A stretch of 64,000 nucleotides of DNA from Hydrogenophilus thermoluteolus (GCF_003574215.1 NZ_AP018558.1:220001-284000); one strand, 5' to 3'. Shown: positions 10,587 to 19,759, counted from the stretch's first letter. Program-made: numbers and translations. Notes: generated by a model not told the origin, from the sequence alone.

Positions 10587-11748
10587 AGAGCGCGCCGTCA
10601 AGGCGCGCCACCCTTGGATCTTTGCCCAAAGCGTCGCCAAAGTGGTGGGGCGCGTCGAAAACGGTGGCACGGTGCGCGTCTGTGCGCACGATGGTACGCC
10701 GCTCGCCCGCGCAGGCATTTCATTCACTTCTGGCATTCGGGCGCGCATCTGGCGTTTCGATCCGGATCAACCGGTGGATCACGCGTTTTTCCGTCGCCAG
10801 GTGGCGCAAGCCGTTGCTTGGCGCGCACGTTATCCGACATTGGCGGGCCAAAGCGGGGTGCGCTTGGTGCATGGCGAGGCCGACGGTCTGCCCGGTGTGA
10901 TCGTCGACCGCTATGGGTCTGTCGCGGTCTTGCAGATCACCTTTGCGGGGGCGGAGCGTTGGCGTGACGTGATCGTCGAGGCGCTCGTTCGCGCCTGTCC
11001 CGATTTGTGTGCGGTGTATGAGCGCTCAGATTCTGAGGTACGCCAGCGCGAGGGGCTGGCGCCCCGTGTGGGGTTACTCTGGGGTACGCTGCCCGAGACG
11101 GTGTCGATCGACGAGTATGGGGTGCGTTTTGCCGTCGATATCGCAGGCGGGCACAAGACGGGGTTTTATCTCGATCAGCGCGAAAACCGGCGTCTGGTGC
11201 AACAGCTCGCAAGTGGCCTGCGGGTGCTCAACACCTTCTGTTATACCGGGGGGTTTTCGTTGCACGCGCTCAAAGGGGGGGCACAAGAGGTCTGGTCGGT
11301 CGACTCCAGCGCGCCTGCGCTCACGTGGTTGAAAAAAAACCTGGCGCTCAACGCCGCACTGCCGACGGATCGTTCCCGTGTGCTCGAAGCGGACGTCTTT
11401 TCGGGGCTGCGGGAATGGCTGCAGGCAGGCGAGCAGTTCGACTTGGTGATCCTGGATCCGCCGAAATTCGCGCCGTCGGCAGCGCACGTGCCCAAAGCGA
11501 AGCGCGCGTATCGGGATATCAACCTCTTTGGGATGCGTCTGGTGCGTCCCGGCGGGTACTTGATGACCTATTCCTGTTCCGGCGGGATCGGCGTCGAGGA
11601 GTTTCAGGCGCTCATCGCAACGTGCGCGGCAGAGAACCGTCGCAGTGGCCAGATCGTTGCCCGCTTGAGTGCGGGGGCGGACCACCCGATCGGTCTGGGT
11701 GCGCCAGAGGGCGAATATCTCAAAGGGTTGCTGGTGCGGCTCGACTGA
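10558..11748 (+). CDS. rlmI: 23S rRNA m5C1962 methyltransferase RlmI
   Basis: SAM-dependent methyltransferase of 396 residues. It has an N-terminal PUA domain ('LILKPGKERAVKARHPWIFA' onward, about residues 4-80), an EEHEE-like segment and a C-terminal Rossmann domain with 'LNTFCYTGGFSLHAL' (SAM binding, about residue 223) and 'LVILDPPKFA' (about residue 297). The C near 'SYSCSGG' is the expected catalytic/auxiliary cysteine. It overlaps the end of xerC and is probably the last gene of the run beginning at glcD. Its substrate, 23S rRNA, lies at the start of this same window. Confidence 0.93.
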   Translation: MADLILKPGKERAVKARHPWIFAQSVAKVVGRVENGGTVRVCAHDGTPLARAGISFTSGIRARIWRFDPDQPVDHAFFRRQVAQAVAWRARYPTLAGQSGVRLVHGEADGLPGVIVDRYGSVAVLQITFAGAERWRDVIVEALVRACPDLCAVYERSDSEVRQREGLAPRVGLLWGTLPETVSIDEYGVRFAVDIAGGHKTGFYLDQRENRRLVQQLASGLRVLNTFCYTGGFSLHALKGGAQEVWSVDSSAPALTWLKKNLALNAALPTDRSRVLEADVFSGLREWLQAGEQFDLVILDPPKFAPSAAHVPKAKRAYRDINLFGMRLVRPGGYLMTYSCSGGIGVEEFQALIATCAAENRRSGQIVARLSAGADHPIGLGAPEGEYLKGLLVRLD

Positions 11749-11760
11749 CCGGTTTTTTGT

Positions 11761-11783
11761 GCCAGATCAAAGCATTGTCTGGC
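11761..11783 (+). terminator. Weak stem-loop after rlmI
   Basis: A 6-bp stem, 'gccaga' (11761-11766) and 'tctggc' (11778-11783), with an 11-base loop, followed by 'gttttgt'. It sits 12 bp after the rlmI stop and 52 bp before the Rieske gene start. It may be a weak terminator or chance. Confidence 0.3.
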
Positions 11784-11835
11784 GTTTTGTGGTACGATCG
11801 CCCGCTTTTCTGGAACGTTTGCGCGGAGGTCTGTG

Positions 11836-12915
11836 ATGGGGCAGCTGCAATTTCCGGTTTCCTGGTATTTCGACGAGGCGCTCTACCAGAAAGAGCTCGA
11901 GGTGCTGTTCAAAAACGGGCCGGGGTACCTCGGGCACGAACTGATGGTGCCGGAGGTGGGGTGCTACCGGGCGCTCGAGCAGTTCGACGAAGGGATGGCG
12001 CTCGTGCGTGACCGCGACGGGGTGCATCTGCTTTCCAATATCTGCCGCCATCGCCAAGCGATCATGCTGCGCGGTAGTGGCAAAACCGAACAGATCGTCT
12101 GTCCGTTGCACCGGTGGAGTTACGCGCTCGATGGGAAGTTGATCGGCGCGCCCCATTTCCCGGAGAATCCGTGCCTCAATTTGACGCGCGAGGCGGTGCA
12201 GAATTGGCACGGGCTGTTGTTCCGCGGGCCGCGCGACGTGCGCGCCGATTTGGCCGATATGAAGCCGCAGTTCGCGGACCGGTTCGACTTTTCCGGGTAC
12301 AAGCTCGATCGGGTGGTGGCGCACGAATGCCATTACAACTGGAAGACGTTCGTCGAGGTCTATCTCGAGGATTACCATGTGGTGCCGTTCCACCCGGGGC
12401 TGGGGAATTTCGTCGATTGCGACCAGCTCGAGTGGCAGTTCGGCAAGTGGTATTCGGTCCAACGGGTGGGGATCACTTCACTGGCGCGTGCGGGTTCTCC
12501 AACCTACGAAAAGTGGCACCAGGCGGTGTTGGCCCACTATAATGGGCAACTGCCAAAGGATGGGGCGATTTGGTTGATGTACTACCCCAACGTGATGGTG
12601 GAGTGGTACCCCCATTCGCTGGTGGTGAGTACGCTCTGGCCGCAGGGCGTTGACAAGACGTTGAATTTGGTCGAGTTCTACTACCCCGAAGCGATCGTCG
12701 AATTCGAGCGCGAATTCGTCGAAGCCGAACAGGCTGCCTACATGGAGACGGCGGTAGAGGACGACGAGATTGCCGAACGGATGGACCGGGGTCGGAAGGT
12801 GTTGTGGCAAGAGGGACGCAACGAAGTGGGGCCCTATCAGTCGCCGTACGAAGACGGGATGCCGCACTTCCACGCGTTCTATCGGCGGGTGATGGCGGAA
12901 CATCTCAAGGAGTAG
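11836..12915 (+). CDS. Rieske non-heme iron oxygenase, alpha-subunit type
   Basis: A 359-residue ring-hydroxylating-oxygenase-type protein. The Rieske 2Fe-2S ligands are C70-x-H72 ('CRHRQ') and C89-x2-H92 ('CPLHRW'). The catalytic mononuclear iron site is in 'EVYLEDYHVVPFHPGL', with the D-x2-H-x4-H pattern near residues 179-187. The ATG at 11836 is preferred to the adjoining GTG at 11833 because 'ggaggt' ends five bases before the ATG. No beta subunit, ferredoxin or reductase is adjacent, so electron supply and substrate are unknown. It is only 9 bp upstream of the c-di-GMP gene. Confidence 0.88.
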   Translation: MGQLQFPVSWYFDEALYQKELEVLFKNGPGYLGHELMVPEVGCYRALEQFDEGMALVRDRDGVHLLSNICRHRQAIMLRGSGKTEQIVCPLHRWSYALDGKLIGAPHFPENPCLNLTREAVQNWHGLLFRGPRDVRADLADMKPQFADRFDFSGYKLDRVVAHECHYNWKTFVEVYLEDYHVVPFHPGLGNFVDCDQLEWQFGKWYSVQRVGITSLARAGSPTYEKWHQAVLAHYNGQLPKDGAIWLMYYPNVMVEWYPHSLVVSTLWPQGVDKTLNLVEFYYPEAIVEFEREFVEAEQAAYMETAVEDDEIAERMDRGRKVLWQEGRNEVGPYQSPYEDGMPHFHAFYRRVMAEHLKE

Positions 12916-12924
12916 AGGCCGAAG

Positions 12925-14625
12925 GTGATCATCTTTGGTATCGATGCCGCGCAGCAACACCAAACGCTCGCGGCATTTTTTTCGTTACCGGACAATCTGG
13001 CGCTGACGTTGGACGCGGAAAACCGCATTACTGCGGCAAGCGCCGGGCTGCTGGCGCTCATCGGCGTTGACGAACGCGGGGTATTGGGACAGCCGTTCAC
13101 GGCTCTGCTCTTCGACGCGGACCGCTCAGCCGTGGCGGCACGGTTGCAGGAGGCGCGTGAACAGGGCGAGACGGTGCGCTTTTCTGCGCGGTTGCGCTGC
13201 GGCGACGAACGCTTCGTTGGCCTGGCCTGGTCGGTGATCCAAGCGGGCTCCGAAGGGTGGTTGGTGCTCTCGGCGCACGAAGTGGGCGTCAACCTCGACA
13301 ACGCGGCGCGACTTTCCCCCGAACTGACCGATCGGTTGACCGGGTTGCCGGCACTTTCGCTCTTTTTGCAGCGGGTCGATCATGGGCTGCAGCGCCTGCG
13401 ACGCAACCCGTCCGCGCGTTTTGCCGTGGTGAGTCTTGGGCTCGACCGCTTTCATTTGGTGAACCACCGCTTCGGTTACTGGGCGGGTGATTTGCTGCTC
13501 ACTGAAGTGGCGCATCGCCTCCAGCGCAATGTCCGGCCTACCGACTTGGTGTCACGGGTTGGGGGCGACGAATTCTGCGTGTTGCTGGAAGATGTCCGCG
13601 ATGTCGCGGCGCCCCTGCGCGTGGTGCAGCGGTGGCGGGAGCAGGTGGCGGTGCCGTTTCGCGTCGGCAACCACGAGCTTTCTTGGGGCTTTTCCGCCGG
13701 TGTCGCGGTGGTCGATCAGTCGGCATTGTCTGGGGAAACGTCTCTTTCGAGCGAAGCGATCCTGTCGGAAGCGCAGCTGGCGATGCGCGAAGCGAAGCGT
13801 CAGGGGGGTGCAGCGACGGTGATCTCCGACCCGGCGCTTCATCTCACGGTACAGCAACAGTTCGAAACGGAAGCCGAATTGCGTGCCGCGATCGAACAGG
13901 ATGCGTTCGAGCCCTATTACCAGCCGATCGTCGACCTGGAAACGCGCGCCGTGGTGGGGTTCGAGGCGTTGGTGCGCTGGTGCCATCCGCGGCGCGGTGT
14001 GTTGCCGCCAGCCGCGTTCCTCGAGGTTGCCGAAACGAGTGGGCTGATCGACGCGATCGGCAAACAGGTGATCGAAAAGGCGCTCGCTACGCTGCGCACC
14101 TGGCATGAGGCACTGGGTCGGGCGACCCTTACGATCGCCGTGAATGTTTCGCCGCGGCAGCTGTGTGCGCCCGGTTTTGTCGAGTGGTTGCTGGCTGCGG
14201 TCACGAAGTGTGGCGTACCGCCCGAAACGGTGAAGGTGGAGATCACCGAGTCGGCGGTACTCGACCAGGGTGAGAAAACGCTCGCGATTCTTTCCCGGTT
14301 ACGGGGCGTTGGGTTACAGGTGATGCTCGATGACTTCGGTACCGGTTTTTCGTCCCTTTCGTGCCTCTACCAGATCCCCGCGCAGGCGATCAAGATCGAC
14401 CGCAGCTTTGTCGCGGTGATCGATACTCAGCGCGGGTACGATTTCGTCCGGGGGGTGGTCGATTTGGCGCATGCGCTGGGGCTCGACGTCGTGTGCGAAG
14501 GGGTCGAGACCGAAGCGCAACACGCGCAGGTGAAGGCGTTGGGGGCGCGCTGGGGGCAGGGGTATCTCTATTCACGTCCCGTGACTTCGGACCAGGCGTT
14601 GGCGATGCTGCTCTGTGGACAGTGA
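12925..14625 (+). CDS. PAS-GGDEF-EAL cyclic-di-GMP signalling protein
   Basis: A 566-residue cytoplasmic protein with no membrane segment. A PAS-like sensor covers about residues 20-125, GGDEF about 135-300, EAL about 315-560. The GGDEF signature is intact (213-217) with an RPTD inhibitory site (204-207) five residues before it. However, the first metal-binding Asp of the usual D-x-D-x-F-K motif is Gly172 and the Lys is His ('LGLDRFHLVN'). The EAL domain has EAL (347-349), 'NVSPRQL', 'EITES', DD 469-470 and 'IKIDRSF', so phosphodiesterase activity is likely. GTG start. The 3' end overlaps a convergent gene by 58 bp. Confidence 0.93.
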   Translation: MIIFGIDAAQQHQTLAAFFSLPDNLALTLDAENRITAASAGLLALIGVDERGVLGQPFTALLFDADRSAVAARLQEAREQGETVRFSARLRCGDERFVGLAWSVIQAGSEGWLVLSAHEVGVNLDNAARLSPELTDRLTGLPALSLFLQRVDHGLQRLRRNPSARFAVVSLGLDRFHLVNHRFGYWAGDLLLTEVAHRLQRNVRPTDLVSRVGGDEFCVLLEDVRDVAAPLRVVQRWREQVAVPFRVGNHELSWGFSAGVAVVDQSALSGETSLSSEAILSEAQLAMREAKRQGGAATVISDPALHLTVQQQFETEAELRAAIEQDAFEPYYQPIVDLETRAVVGFEALVRWCHPRRGVLPPAAFLEVAETSGLIDAIGKQVIEKALATLRTWHEALGRATLTIAVNVSPRQLCAPGFVEWLLAAVTKCGVPPETVKVEITESAVLDQGEKTLAILSRLRGVGLQVMLDDFGTGFSSLSCLYQIPAQAIKIDRSFVAVIDTQRGYDFVRGVVDLAHALGLDVVCEGVETEAQHAQVKALGARWGQGYLYSRPVTSDQALAMLLCGQ

Positions 14626-14960
14626 ACCGTTCCTTGCCACGCGGTGAGCGGCCCGTATGGCGCGAACGCTGAGACGGCAAGGAGCAGTGTGAAACTCCCG
14701 GCAACGAGCGCAAACTGCACGCGATGCCAATGCGGCGGAGCGGTGTGTAGCGCATCGGCGCGGGCACGGCGGATCATCCGCCACCCTGCAACGGCAAGGA
14801 GTAACAGCGCGCTACCTGCCACGCGCGCCAAGAGCGGCGTCAGGAGCCAGCCGCATCCCGGCGCGAGCCGGTCCGGCATTTCGAACGACGGCGCAAAGAG
14901 CAGCAGGTACCCACCGGTGAACAAGGTAAAGAGCCAAGCGAGCGCCAGAAACGTGCGCAT
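14568..14960 (-). CDS. Small integral membrane protein of unknown function
   Basis: A 130-residue protein with three predicted membrane helices: about residues 4-22, 39-60 and 83-100. A short basic loop 'RMIRRARAD' lies between helices 2 and 3. No family motif was recognised. It begins six bases after ruvB on the same strand and is probably co-transcribed with it. Its 3' end runs 58 bp into the convergent EAL gene, so the last 20 or so residues share DNA with the EAL C-terminus. Coding status rests on the good hydrophobic profile and tight spacing. Confidence 0.6.
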   Translation of the reverse strand: MRTFLALAWLFTLFTGGYLLLFAPSFEMPDRLAPGCGWLLTPLLARVAGSALLLLAVAGWRMIRRARADALHTAPPHWHRVQFALVAGSFTLLLAVSAFAPYGPLTAWQGTVHCPQSSIANAWSEVTGRE

Positions 14961-14966
14961 AGTCGC

Positions 14967-16037
14967 TCACGGTAATCGGCCAAGCTCGTCTGAAACGGGA
15001 AAAAGCGTGGGCTGGAGGGGTGCGTTGGCCTCTCCACGTCCTGAGGGCGGGGTCAGCCCGAAATGGCGATAGACCGCCGCGGTGGCGACGCGGCCGCGGG
15101 GGGTGCGCTGCAGGTAGCCCTGTTGGATCAAGTAGGGTTCGATCACGTCTTCGATCGTGTCGGGGGCTTCACCGATTGCCGCGGCGACGTTTTCCAAGCC
15201 GACCGGGCCGCCGTCGAAGCGTTCGATGATCGCGGTGAGGAGCTTTCGGTCCATCACGTCGAGCCCCAGCGGATCGACATCCAGAAGGGTCAAGGCCTCG
15301 TGCGCGATCGCAGCGGTGATCGTGCCGTTGGCTTTGACTTGGGCAAAGTCGCGAACGCGCCGCAGTAACCGGTTCGCGATGCGTGGGGTCCCGCGGGCAC
15401 GGCGAGCGATTTCGAGCGCTCCGGCGTCGTCGATCGTTACCTGCAGGAGCCGCGCCGAGCGGAGCACGATCTGCTGCAGCTCTTCGGCGCTATAGAATTC
15501 GAGCCGCGCGACGATCCCGAAGCGGTCGCGCAGCGGGTTGGTGAGCATCCCGGCGCGGGTGGTCGCGCCCACGAGCGTAAAGGGGGCGACGTCGAGCTTG
15601 ATCGAGCGCGCGGCGGGTCCTTCCCCGATCACGATATCGATCTGGTAGTCCTCCATCGCCGGGTAGAGGATCTCCTCCACCACGGGAGCGAGGCGGTGGA
15701 TTTCGTCGATGAAGAGCACGTCACGGGGTTGCAATGTGGTGAGGATCGCGGCGAGGTCCCCTGCGCGTTCGAGCACCGGGCCGGAGGTTTGGTGAAACCC
15801 CACGCCGAGCTCTTCGGCGATGATGTGCGCCAGCGTCGTTTTCCCAAGGCCAGGTGGGCCAAAGAGCAAGACGTGATCGAGCGCATCGTTGCGTTGCCGC
15901 GCCGCTTCGATGAAGATCGCGAGCTGCTCGCGGGCCTTTCGTTGCCCGGTGTAGTCGCGCAACCACTTGGGCCGCAGGGCCCGTTCGAAGCGCTCGTCGC
16001 CTGCCAGCGGTTGGGGGGCGATCAGCCGCTCGTTCAT
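14967..16037 (-). CDS. ruvB: Holliday junction branch-migration ATPase RuvB
   Basis: A 356-residue AAA+ motor that drives Holliday junction migration with RuvA. Walker A is 'GPPGLGKTT' (residues 60-68), Walker B 'LFIDEIHRL', sensor 1 'GATTRAG' and the arginine-finger region 'RDRFG'. The C-terminal winged helix contains 'YLIQQGYLQRTPRGR'. Separation from ruvA, which lies at 24526-25215, is notable, and no ruvC is in the window. It follows the nitronate monooxygenase gene after 3 bp. Confidence 0.97.
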   Translation of the reverse strand: MNERLIAPQPLAGDERFERALRPKWLRDYTGQRKAREQLAIFIEAARQRNDALDHVLLFGPPGLGKTTLAHIIAEELGVGFHQTSGPVLERAGDLAAILTTLQPRDVLFIDEIHRLAPVVEEILYPAMEDYQIDIVIGEGPAARSIKLDVAPFTLVGATTRAGMLTNPLRDRFGIVARLEFYSAEELQQIVLRSARLLQVTIDDAGALEIARRARGTPRIANRLLRRVRDFAQVKANGTITAAIAHEALTLLDVDPLGLDVMDRKLLTAIIERFDGGPVGLENVAAAIGEAPDTIEDVIEPYLIQQGYLQRTPRGRVATAAVYRHFGLTPPSGRGEANAPLQPTLFPVSDELGRLP

Positions 16038-16040
16038 CGC

Positions 16041-17369
16041 TCAGACGTCGTCGGCAAGCGTTTCCGGTGCCGCCGCGCGTCCTTTCGCCTTTTGCGGCGG
16101 TTGTGGTTCGGGATCCGGCAAACGGATTTGGTGCTCGGTACTGTATTGATAGTCTTTGAAAACGTGCTCGGCGGTGAGGAGTTGATAGGTGCCGTCCGGG
16201 TAGCGGCGGGTGGTGTCCTTGAGGCGGTAGACGTAATGACCGCACGTCCATACTTTGAAGTTGCGCATGTGGGTGCACAGGCACGTCTTGTCCCAGACGT
16301 GGAGCTTATCTCCCGGTGGCGTGGTTTCCACGGCGCGGTTGTACGCGTCGATATAGGCGCAATGGCCGTTCGCGTCGAGCAGGTAGCCGTACGATTCGCA
16401 GTTGGGGCGAATGCCGCTGCCGATCGCGGGGCTCGATTTGAGCATCCGCATCGGGTATCCGGTGGGCGAGATCGTATTGACCACGACGTCTTCTTCGTTG
16501 GCTTTGAAGTATTCTTGTTTGACGTCGTCGGGAAGACCGCACTCTTTGGTGACGGTGAACCGGGTTGCGACTTGCACCGCAGCGGCGCCCATTTCCAAGT
16601 ATTCGACCGCGTCGGTGCCCGTGAAGATGCCGCCAGCGGGGATCACCGGGATCGAGAGGTGGTTTTCGGCCAGGTAGCGCAACACTTCGGCGGTGATCGT
16701 CTTGAGGTCGTACTGGGCCCAATCGAGGCCGAAACCGAGGTGACCGCCCGCCAGAGGCCCTTCGACGACGACATAGTCGGGAAGCCGCCCGGTGCGGCTG
16801 TTTTTCTTGAGAAAGAGCGCGAGGGCCCGTACCGAGGAGACGATGATCCCGAGCTTGGCGTCGCGAAAACGGGGATGGTCTTCGATGAGCGCAAAACTTC
16901 CGAGATGCAGCCCGGCGGAGAGGGTGATCCCGTCGATTCCGGCGTCGAGCGCTGCTTCGAGCCGCACCTTGAGCGTCTCTTTCGGCGCGCCCATGGTGAG
17001 TTTTTCCATGCAGTTGATGAACACCATCCCCGCACCCGTTTTGCGCGCCATCGTCTTTTCGACGTGGAGTTTCTGCGCTTCGCGCACCATCCCCAGGTCG
17101 AATTTCACCACCGATTTGTCGCTGTTTTTGACGTTGTATTTGTACTTTTTGAGCTTTGCTTTGGTGAATTCGGTTTCGTAACGGCGGTCGGTGACCGTGG
17201 GTACCATCGCGTCGGAGATATGGCCGATGCCGCCGAGCCGGGCGACTTCGAGCGCAAGATCGGTGTTGGAGATGTCTACCCCCATGCCGCCCAGCATGAG
17301 CGGCACCACTTCCGGGCCATGGTCACCGAACCGCAGGCGGAAGTCGTCGAGTGCGCGTCGTGTGGTCAT
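16041..17369 (-). CDS. Nitronate monooxygenase family flavoprotein
   Basis: A 442-residue TIM-barrel FMN enzyme of the 2-nitropropane dioxygenase/nitronate monooxygenase family. Supporting motifs are the N-terminal 'PLMLGGMGVDIS', 'GIGHIS', 'VVEGPLAGGHLGFG' (FMN/phosphate region) and 'IPAGGIFTGTDAVEYLEMGA'. The C-terminal extension has a Cys cluster ('CLCTHMRNFKVWTCGHYVY') and a Pro-rich tail not seen in short members, so the enzyme belongs to the longer proteobacterial subgroup, whose substrate is unknown. It sits between glnS and ruvB, all on the minus strand. Confidence 0.85.
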   Translation of the reverse strand: MTTRRALDDFRLRFGDHGPEVVPLMLGGMGVDISNTDLALEVARLGGIGHISDAMVPTVTDRRYETEFTKAKLKKYKYNVKNSDKSVVKFDLGMVREAQKLHVEKTMARKTGAGMVFINCMEKLTMGAPKETLKVRLEAALDAGIDGITLSAGLHLGSFALIEDHPRFRDAKLGIIVSSVRALALFLKKNSRTGRLPDYVVVEGPLAGGHLGFGLDWAQYDLKTITAEVLRYLAENHLSIPVIPAGGIFTGTDAVEYLEMGAAAVQVATRFTVTKECGLPDDVKQEYFKANEEDVVVNTISPTGYPMRMLKSSPAIGSGIRPNCESYGYLLDANGHCAYIDAYNRAVETTPPGDKLHVWDKTCLCTHMRNFKVWTCGHYVYRLKDTTRRYPDGTYQLLTAEHVFKDYQYSTEHQIRLPDPEPQPPQKAKGRAAAPETLADDV

Positions 17370-17414
17370 GCTCTGTGCTGCTCCCTTGGTGTTGGCTCGT
17401 CGTGTCGGTTCAGT

Positions 17415-19103
17415 TTACCGCTTCCAGCCGCTTTTGAGGGCAACCGTTCGGTTGAATACCGGTGCATCCGGACGGTGGTCGAAGCGATCCGTGACAAAGT
17501 AGCCGTGCCGTTCGAATTGAAAACGTGTCTCCGGTGGTGCCGCCGCGGCTTGCGGTTCGACGAAGACCGTGACGGTGGTCAAAGCGTTGGGATTGAGGTC
17601 GTCGAGAAACGAACGGGGGGTGCCGTCTGGCCCCGGCGCGCCGGGTATCGGTTGGGTGAAGAGCCGGTCGTAGAGGCGCGCCTCTGCCGCCACCGCGTGC
17701 TTCGCGCAGAGCCAGTGGATCGCCCCTTTGGGTTTGTACGCGTCGGCGCCCGGCGTGCCGCTCTTGGAATCGGGGTAGTATTCGGCAAAGACGCGGGTCA
17801 CGCGGCCGTTCGCGTCTTTTTCGCAGCCCGTGCAGCGGATCACGAAGCCGTAGCGGAGCCGCACTTCGGCCCCCGGAGAGAGCCGTTTGAACCCTTTTAC
17901 GGGCACTTCCATGAAGTCACTGCGTTCGATCCACAGCCGCTGGGTGAATGGTAACGGGCGGGTCCCCCACTCCGGTTTTTGGGGATGGTTTGGGGCAACA
18001 CACCATTCGACCGCTTCAGGCGGGAAATTGGTGAGCACGAGCTCGAGCGGTTCGAGGATTGCGATGCGGCGGGGTGCGATCTCGTTCAACGCGTCGCGCT
18101 GCGCCTCTTCAAAGACTGCGTAGTCGATCCAACTCTCTGCTTTGGCGATGCCGGTGCGCTCGACGAAGAGGCGAAAGCCTTCCGGGCAATAGCCGCGGCG
18201 TCGCGCACCGGCAAGCGTCGGCATCCGCGGGTCGTCCCAGCCGGTCACGACGCCTTGCGCGACGAGTTCGATCAGTTTGCGTTTCGAAAGGACCGTGTAT
18301 TCGAGGTTGAGGCGGGCAAACTCGATCTGCCGCGGTAACGGCCGCGAAAAGAGGCCGGCGTCGGCAAGCGCTTCGAGGAGCCACTCGTAGAAAGGGCGCT
18401 GGTCTTCGAATTCGAGCGTGCAGAGCGAATGGGTGACGCCTTCGATCGCGTCTTCGATCGGGTGGGCGAACGTGTACGTGGGATAGATACACCACGCGGT
18501 ACCGGTGCGATAGTGGGGGACGTGGCGGATGCGGTAGATCACCGGGTCGCGCAAGTTGAGGTTGGGGTGGGCCATGTCGATTTTCGCGCGCACTACATGC
18601 GCACCGTTCGGGAATTCGCCCGCGCGCATCCGGCGAAAGAGCGCAAGACTCTCTTCACGCGGACGGTTGCGAAAAGGGCTTTCTTGGCCCGGTTCGGTGA
18701 GTGTGCCGCGCTGCGCACGAATCGCTTCCGCGCTTTGCGAATCGACGTACGCAAGCCCGCGTTCGATCAGCACCTCGGCGCAGCGGTACATCGTTTCGAA
18801 AGTGTCGGAGGCGTAATAGCGGTGCTCGCCCCAATCGTAACCGAGCCACGCCACTGCCTCTTCGATCGAACGGGCAAACGCTTCGCTCTCTTTTTCCGGG
18901 TTGGTGTCGTCGAACCGCAGATGGCAACGGCCACCGAACGCTTTGGCCATTTCGAAGTTGAGGATGATCGATTTGGCGTGACCCAAATGGAGATAGCCGT
19001 TCGGTTCCGGTGGAAAACGGGTGACGACCGTTTGGTAGCGCCCTGCGGCCAAATCGGCTTCGATTTCGTTGCGGATGAAGTTACTGGGAAGCGTTGCGTC
19101 CAT
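17415..19103 (-). CDS. glnS: Glutaminyl-tRNA synthetase
   Basis: Class I aminoacyl-tRNA synthetase that charges tRNA-Gln, 562 residues. The HIGH-type motif is 'PEPNGYLHLGHAKS' (about residues 32-45) and the KMSKS-type motif 'VLSKRKL' near residue 268. The C-terminal beta-barrel anticodon-binding domains are complete to 'NRTVALKSGWKR'. Presence of GlnRS is a proteobacterial trait. It is the first gene of the minus-strand run glnS-nitronate monooxygenase-ruvB. Confidence 0.97.
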   Translation of the reverse strand: MDATLPSNFIRNEIEADLAAGRYQTVVTRFPPEPNGYLHLGHAKSIILNFEMAKAFGGRCHLRFDDTNPEKESEAFARSIEEAVAWLGYDWGEHRYYASDTFETMYRCAEVLIERGLAYVDSQSAEAIRAQRGTLTEPGQESPFRNRPREESLALFRRMRAGEFPNGAHVVRAKIDMAHPNLNLRDPVIYRIRHVPHYRTGTAWCIYPTYTFAHPIEDAIEGVTHSLCTLEFEDQRPFYEWLLEALADAGLFSRPLPRQIEFARLNLEYTVLSKRKLIELVAQGVVTGWDDPRMPTLAGARRRGYCPEGFRLFVERTGIAKAESWIDYAVFEEAQRDALNEIAPRRIAILEPLELVLTNFPPEAVEWCVAPNHPQKPEWGTRPLPFTQRLWIERSDFMEVPVKGFKRLSPGAEVRLRYGFVIRCTGCEKDANGRVTRVFAEYYPDSKSGTPGADAYKPKGAIHWLCAKHAVAAEARLYDRLFTQPIPGAPGPDGTPRSFLDDLNPNALTTVTVFVEPQAAAAPPETRFQFERHGYFVTDRFDHRPDAPVFNRTVALKSGWKR

Positions 19104-19135
19104 GGGATCTGCAGCGTGGCCTCGATCTTGCTATT

Positions 19136-19675
19136 CTACACCGCGTGGGCGCCCGAAAGGCCGAGCGCGACGCGCCACAGCGCGGTTTTTTCGGCGACGG
19201 TGCGGGTGGCGTGTGCCGGTGACGTCGAGGGCGCCGGACATACCTGGAGCCGCGAACGAAGCGCAAGCGGGAGGGCGCGCCAGACATGCCGACGAAAGAG
19301 TCGTTCCGCGGTGGTGCCGTTGGTGACGATGCGGGTGATCGTGGGCGTGGCGACCAGTAACCCCACGATGTCGTTGGGTACGACGCTTGGCCCGACGATC
19401 GCATCGTCGCGGCTGCCGGGACGGTGGCACGAGGCGATCACGTCCCAGAGTGCGATGCCGCACGCGGTCAAGGCGCGGGTGCGTTCCGGGTAGGGCAGTG
19501 TCGCGTCGAAGCCCAGGAGCATTCCCATGATCGGCCAAAACGCATTGCGCGGGTGGGCGTAATACTGCTGGGCAGCGAGCGACGCGACACTGGGGAACGA
19601 CCCCAACACCAAGGTATGGGGCGATTCCCCGAGGAGCGGAGGAAATCCACGCGGAGTTGCCGGTTGCTCGGTCAT
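19136..19675 (-). CDS. Hypoxanthine/deoxyinosine DNA glycosylase (UDG family 6)
   Basis: A 179-residue member of the uracil-DNA glycosylase superfamily, HDG group. It shows 'LVLGSFPSVASLAAQQYYAH' followed by 'PRNAFW' (about residues 22-47), with the Asn of the latter expected to be catalytic. HDG enzymes remove hypoxanthine formed by adenine deamination. The start ATG at 19675 was chosen over a longer open frame because homology begins here; longer versions would run into hrpA. It is divergent from hrpA across 84 bp. Deamination repair would fit a heat-exposed organism, which is inference. Confidence 0.85.
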   Translation of the reverse strand: MTEQPATPRGFPPLLGESPHTLVLGSFPSVASLAAQQYYAHPRNAFWPIMGMLLGFDATLPYPERTRALTACGIALWDVIASCHRPGSRDDAIVGPSVVPNDIVGLLVATPTITRIVTNGTTAERLFRRHVWRALPLALRSRLQVCPAPSTSPAHATRTVAEKTALWRVALGLSGAHAV

Positions 19676-19759
19676 GACAAATGAGGCGGCGGTGGAACGA
19701 AAGACAAAAGACGAAATATACCGTTCAATTGCTCTACAATCGCCCGCCAGGACGCATGA

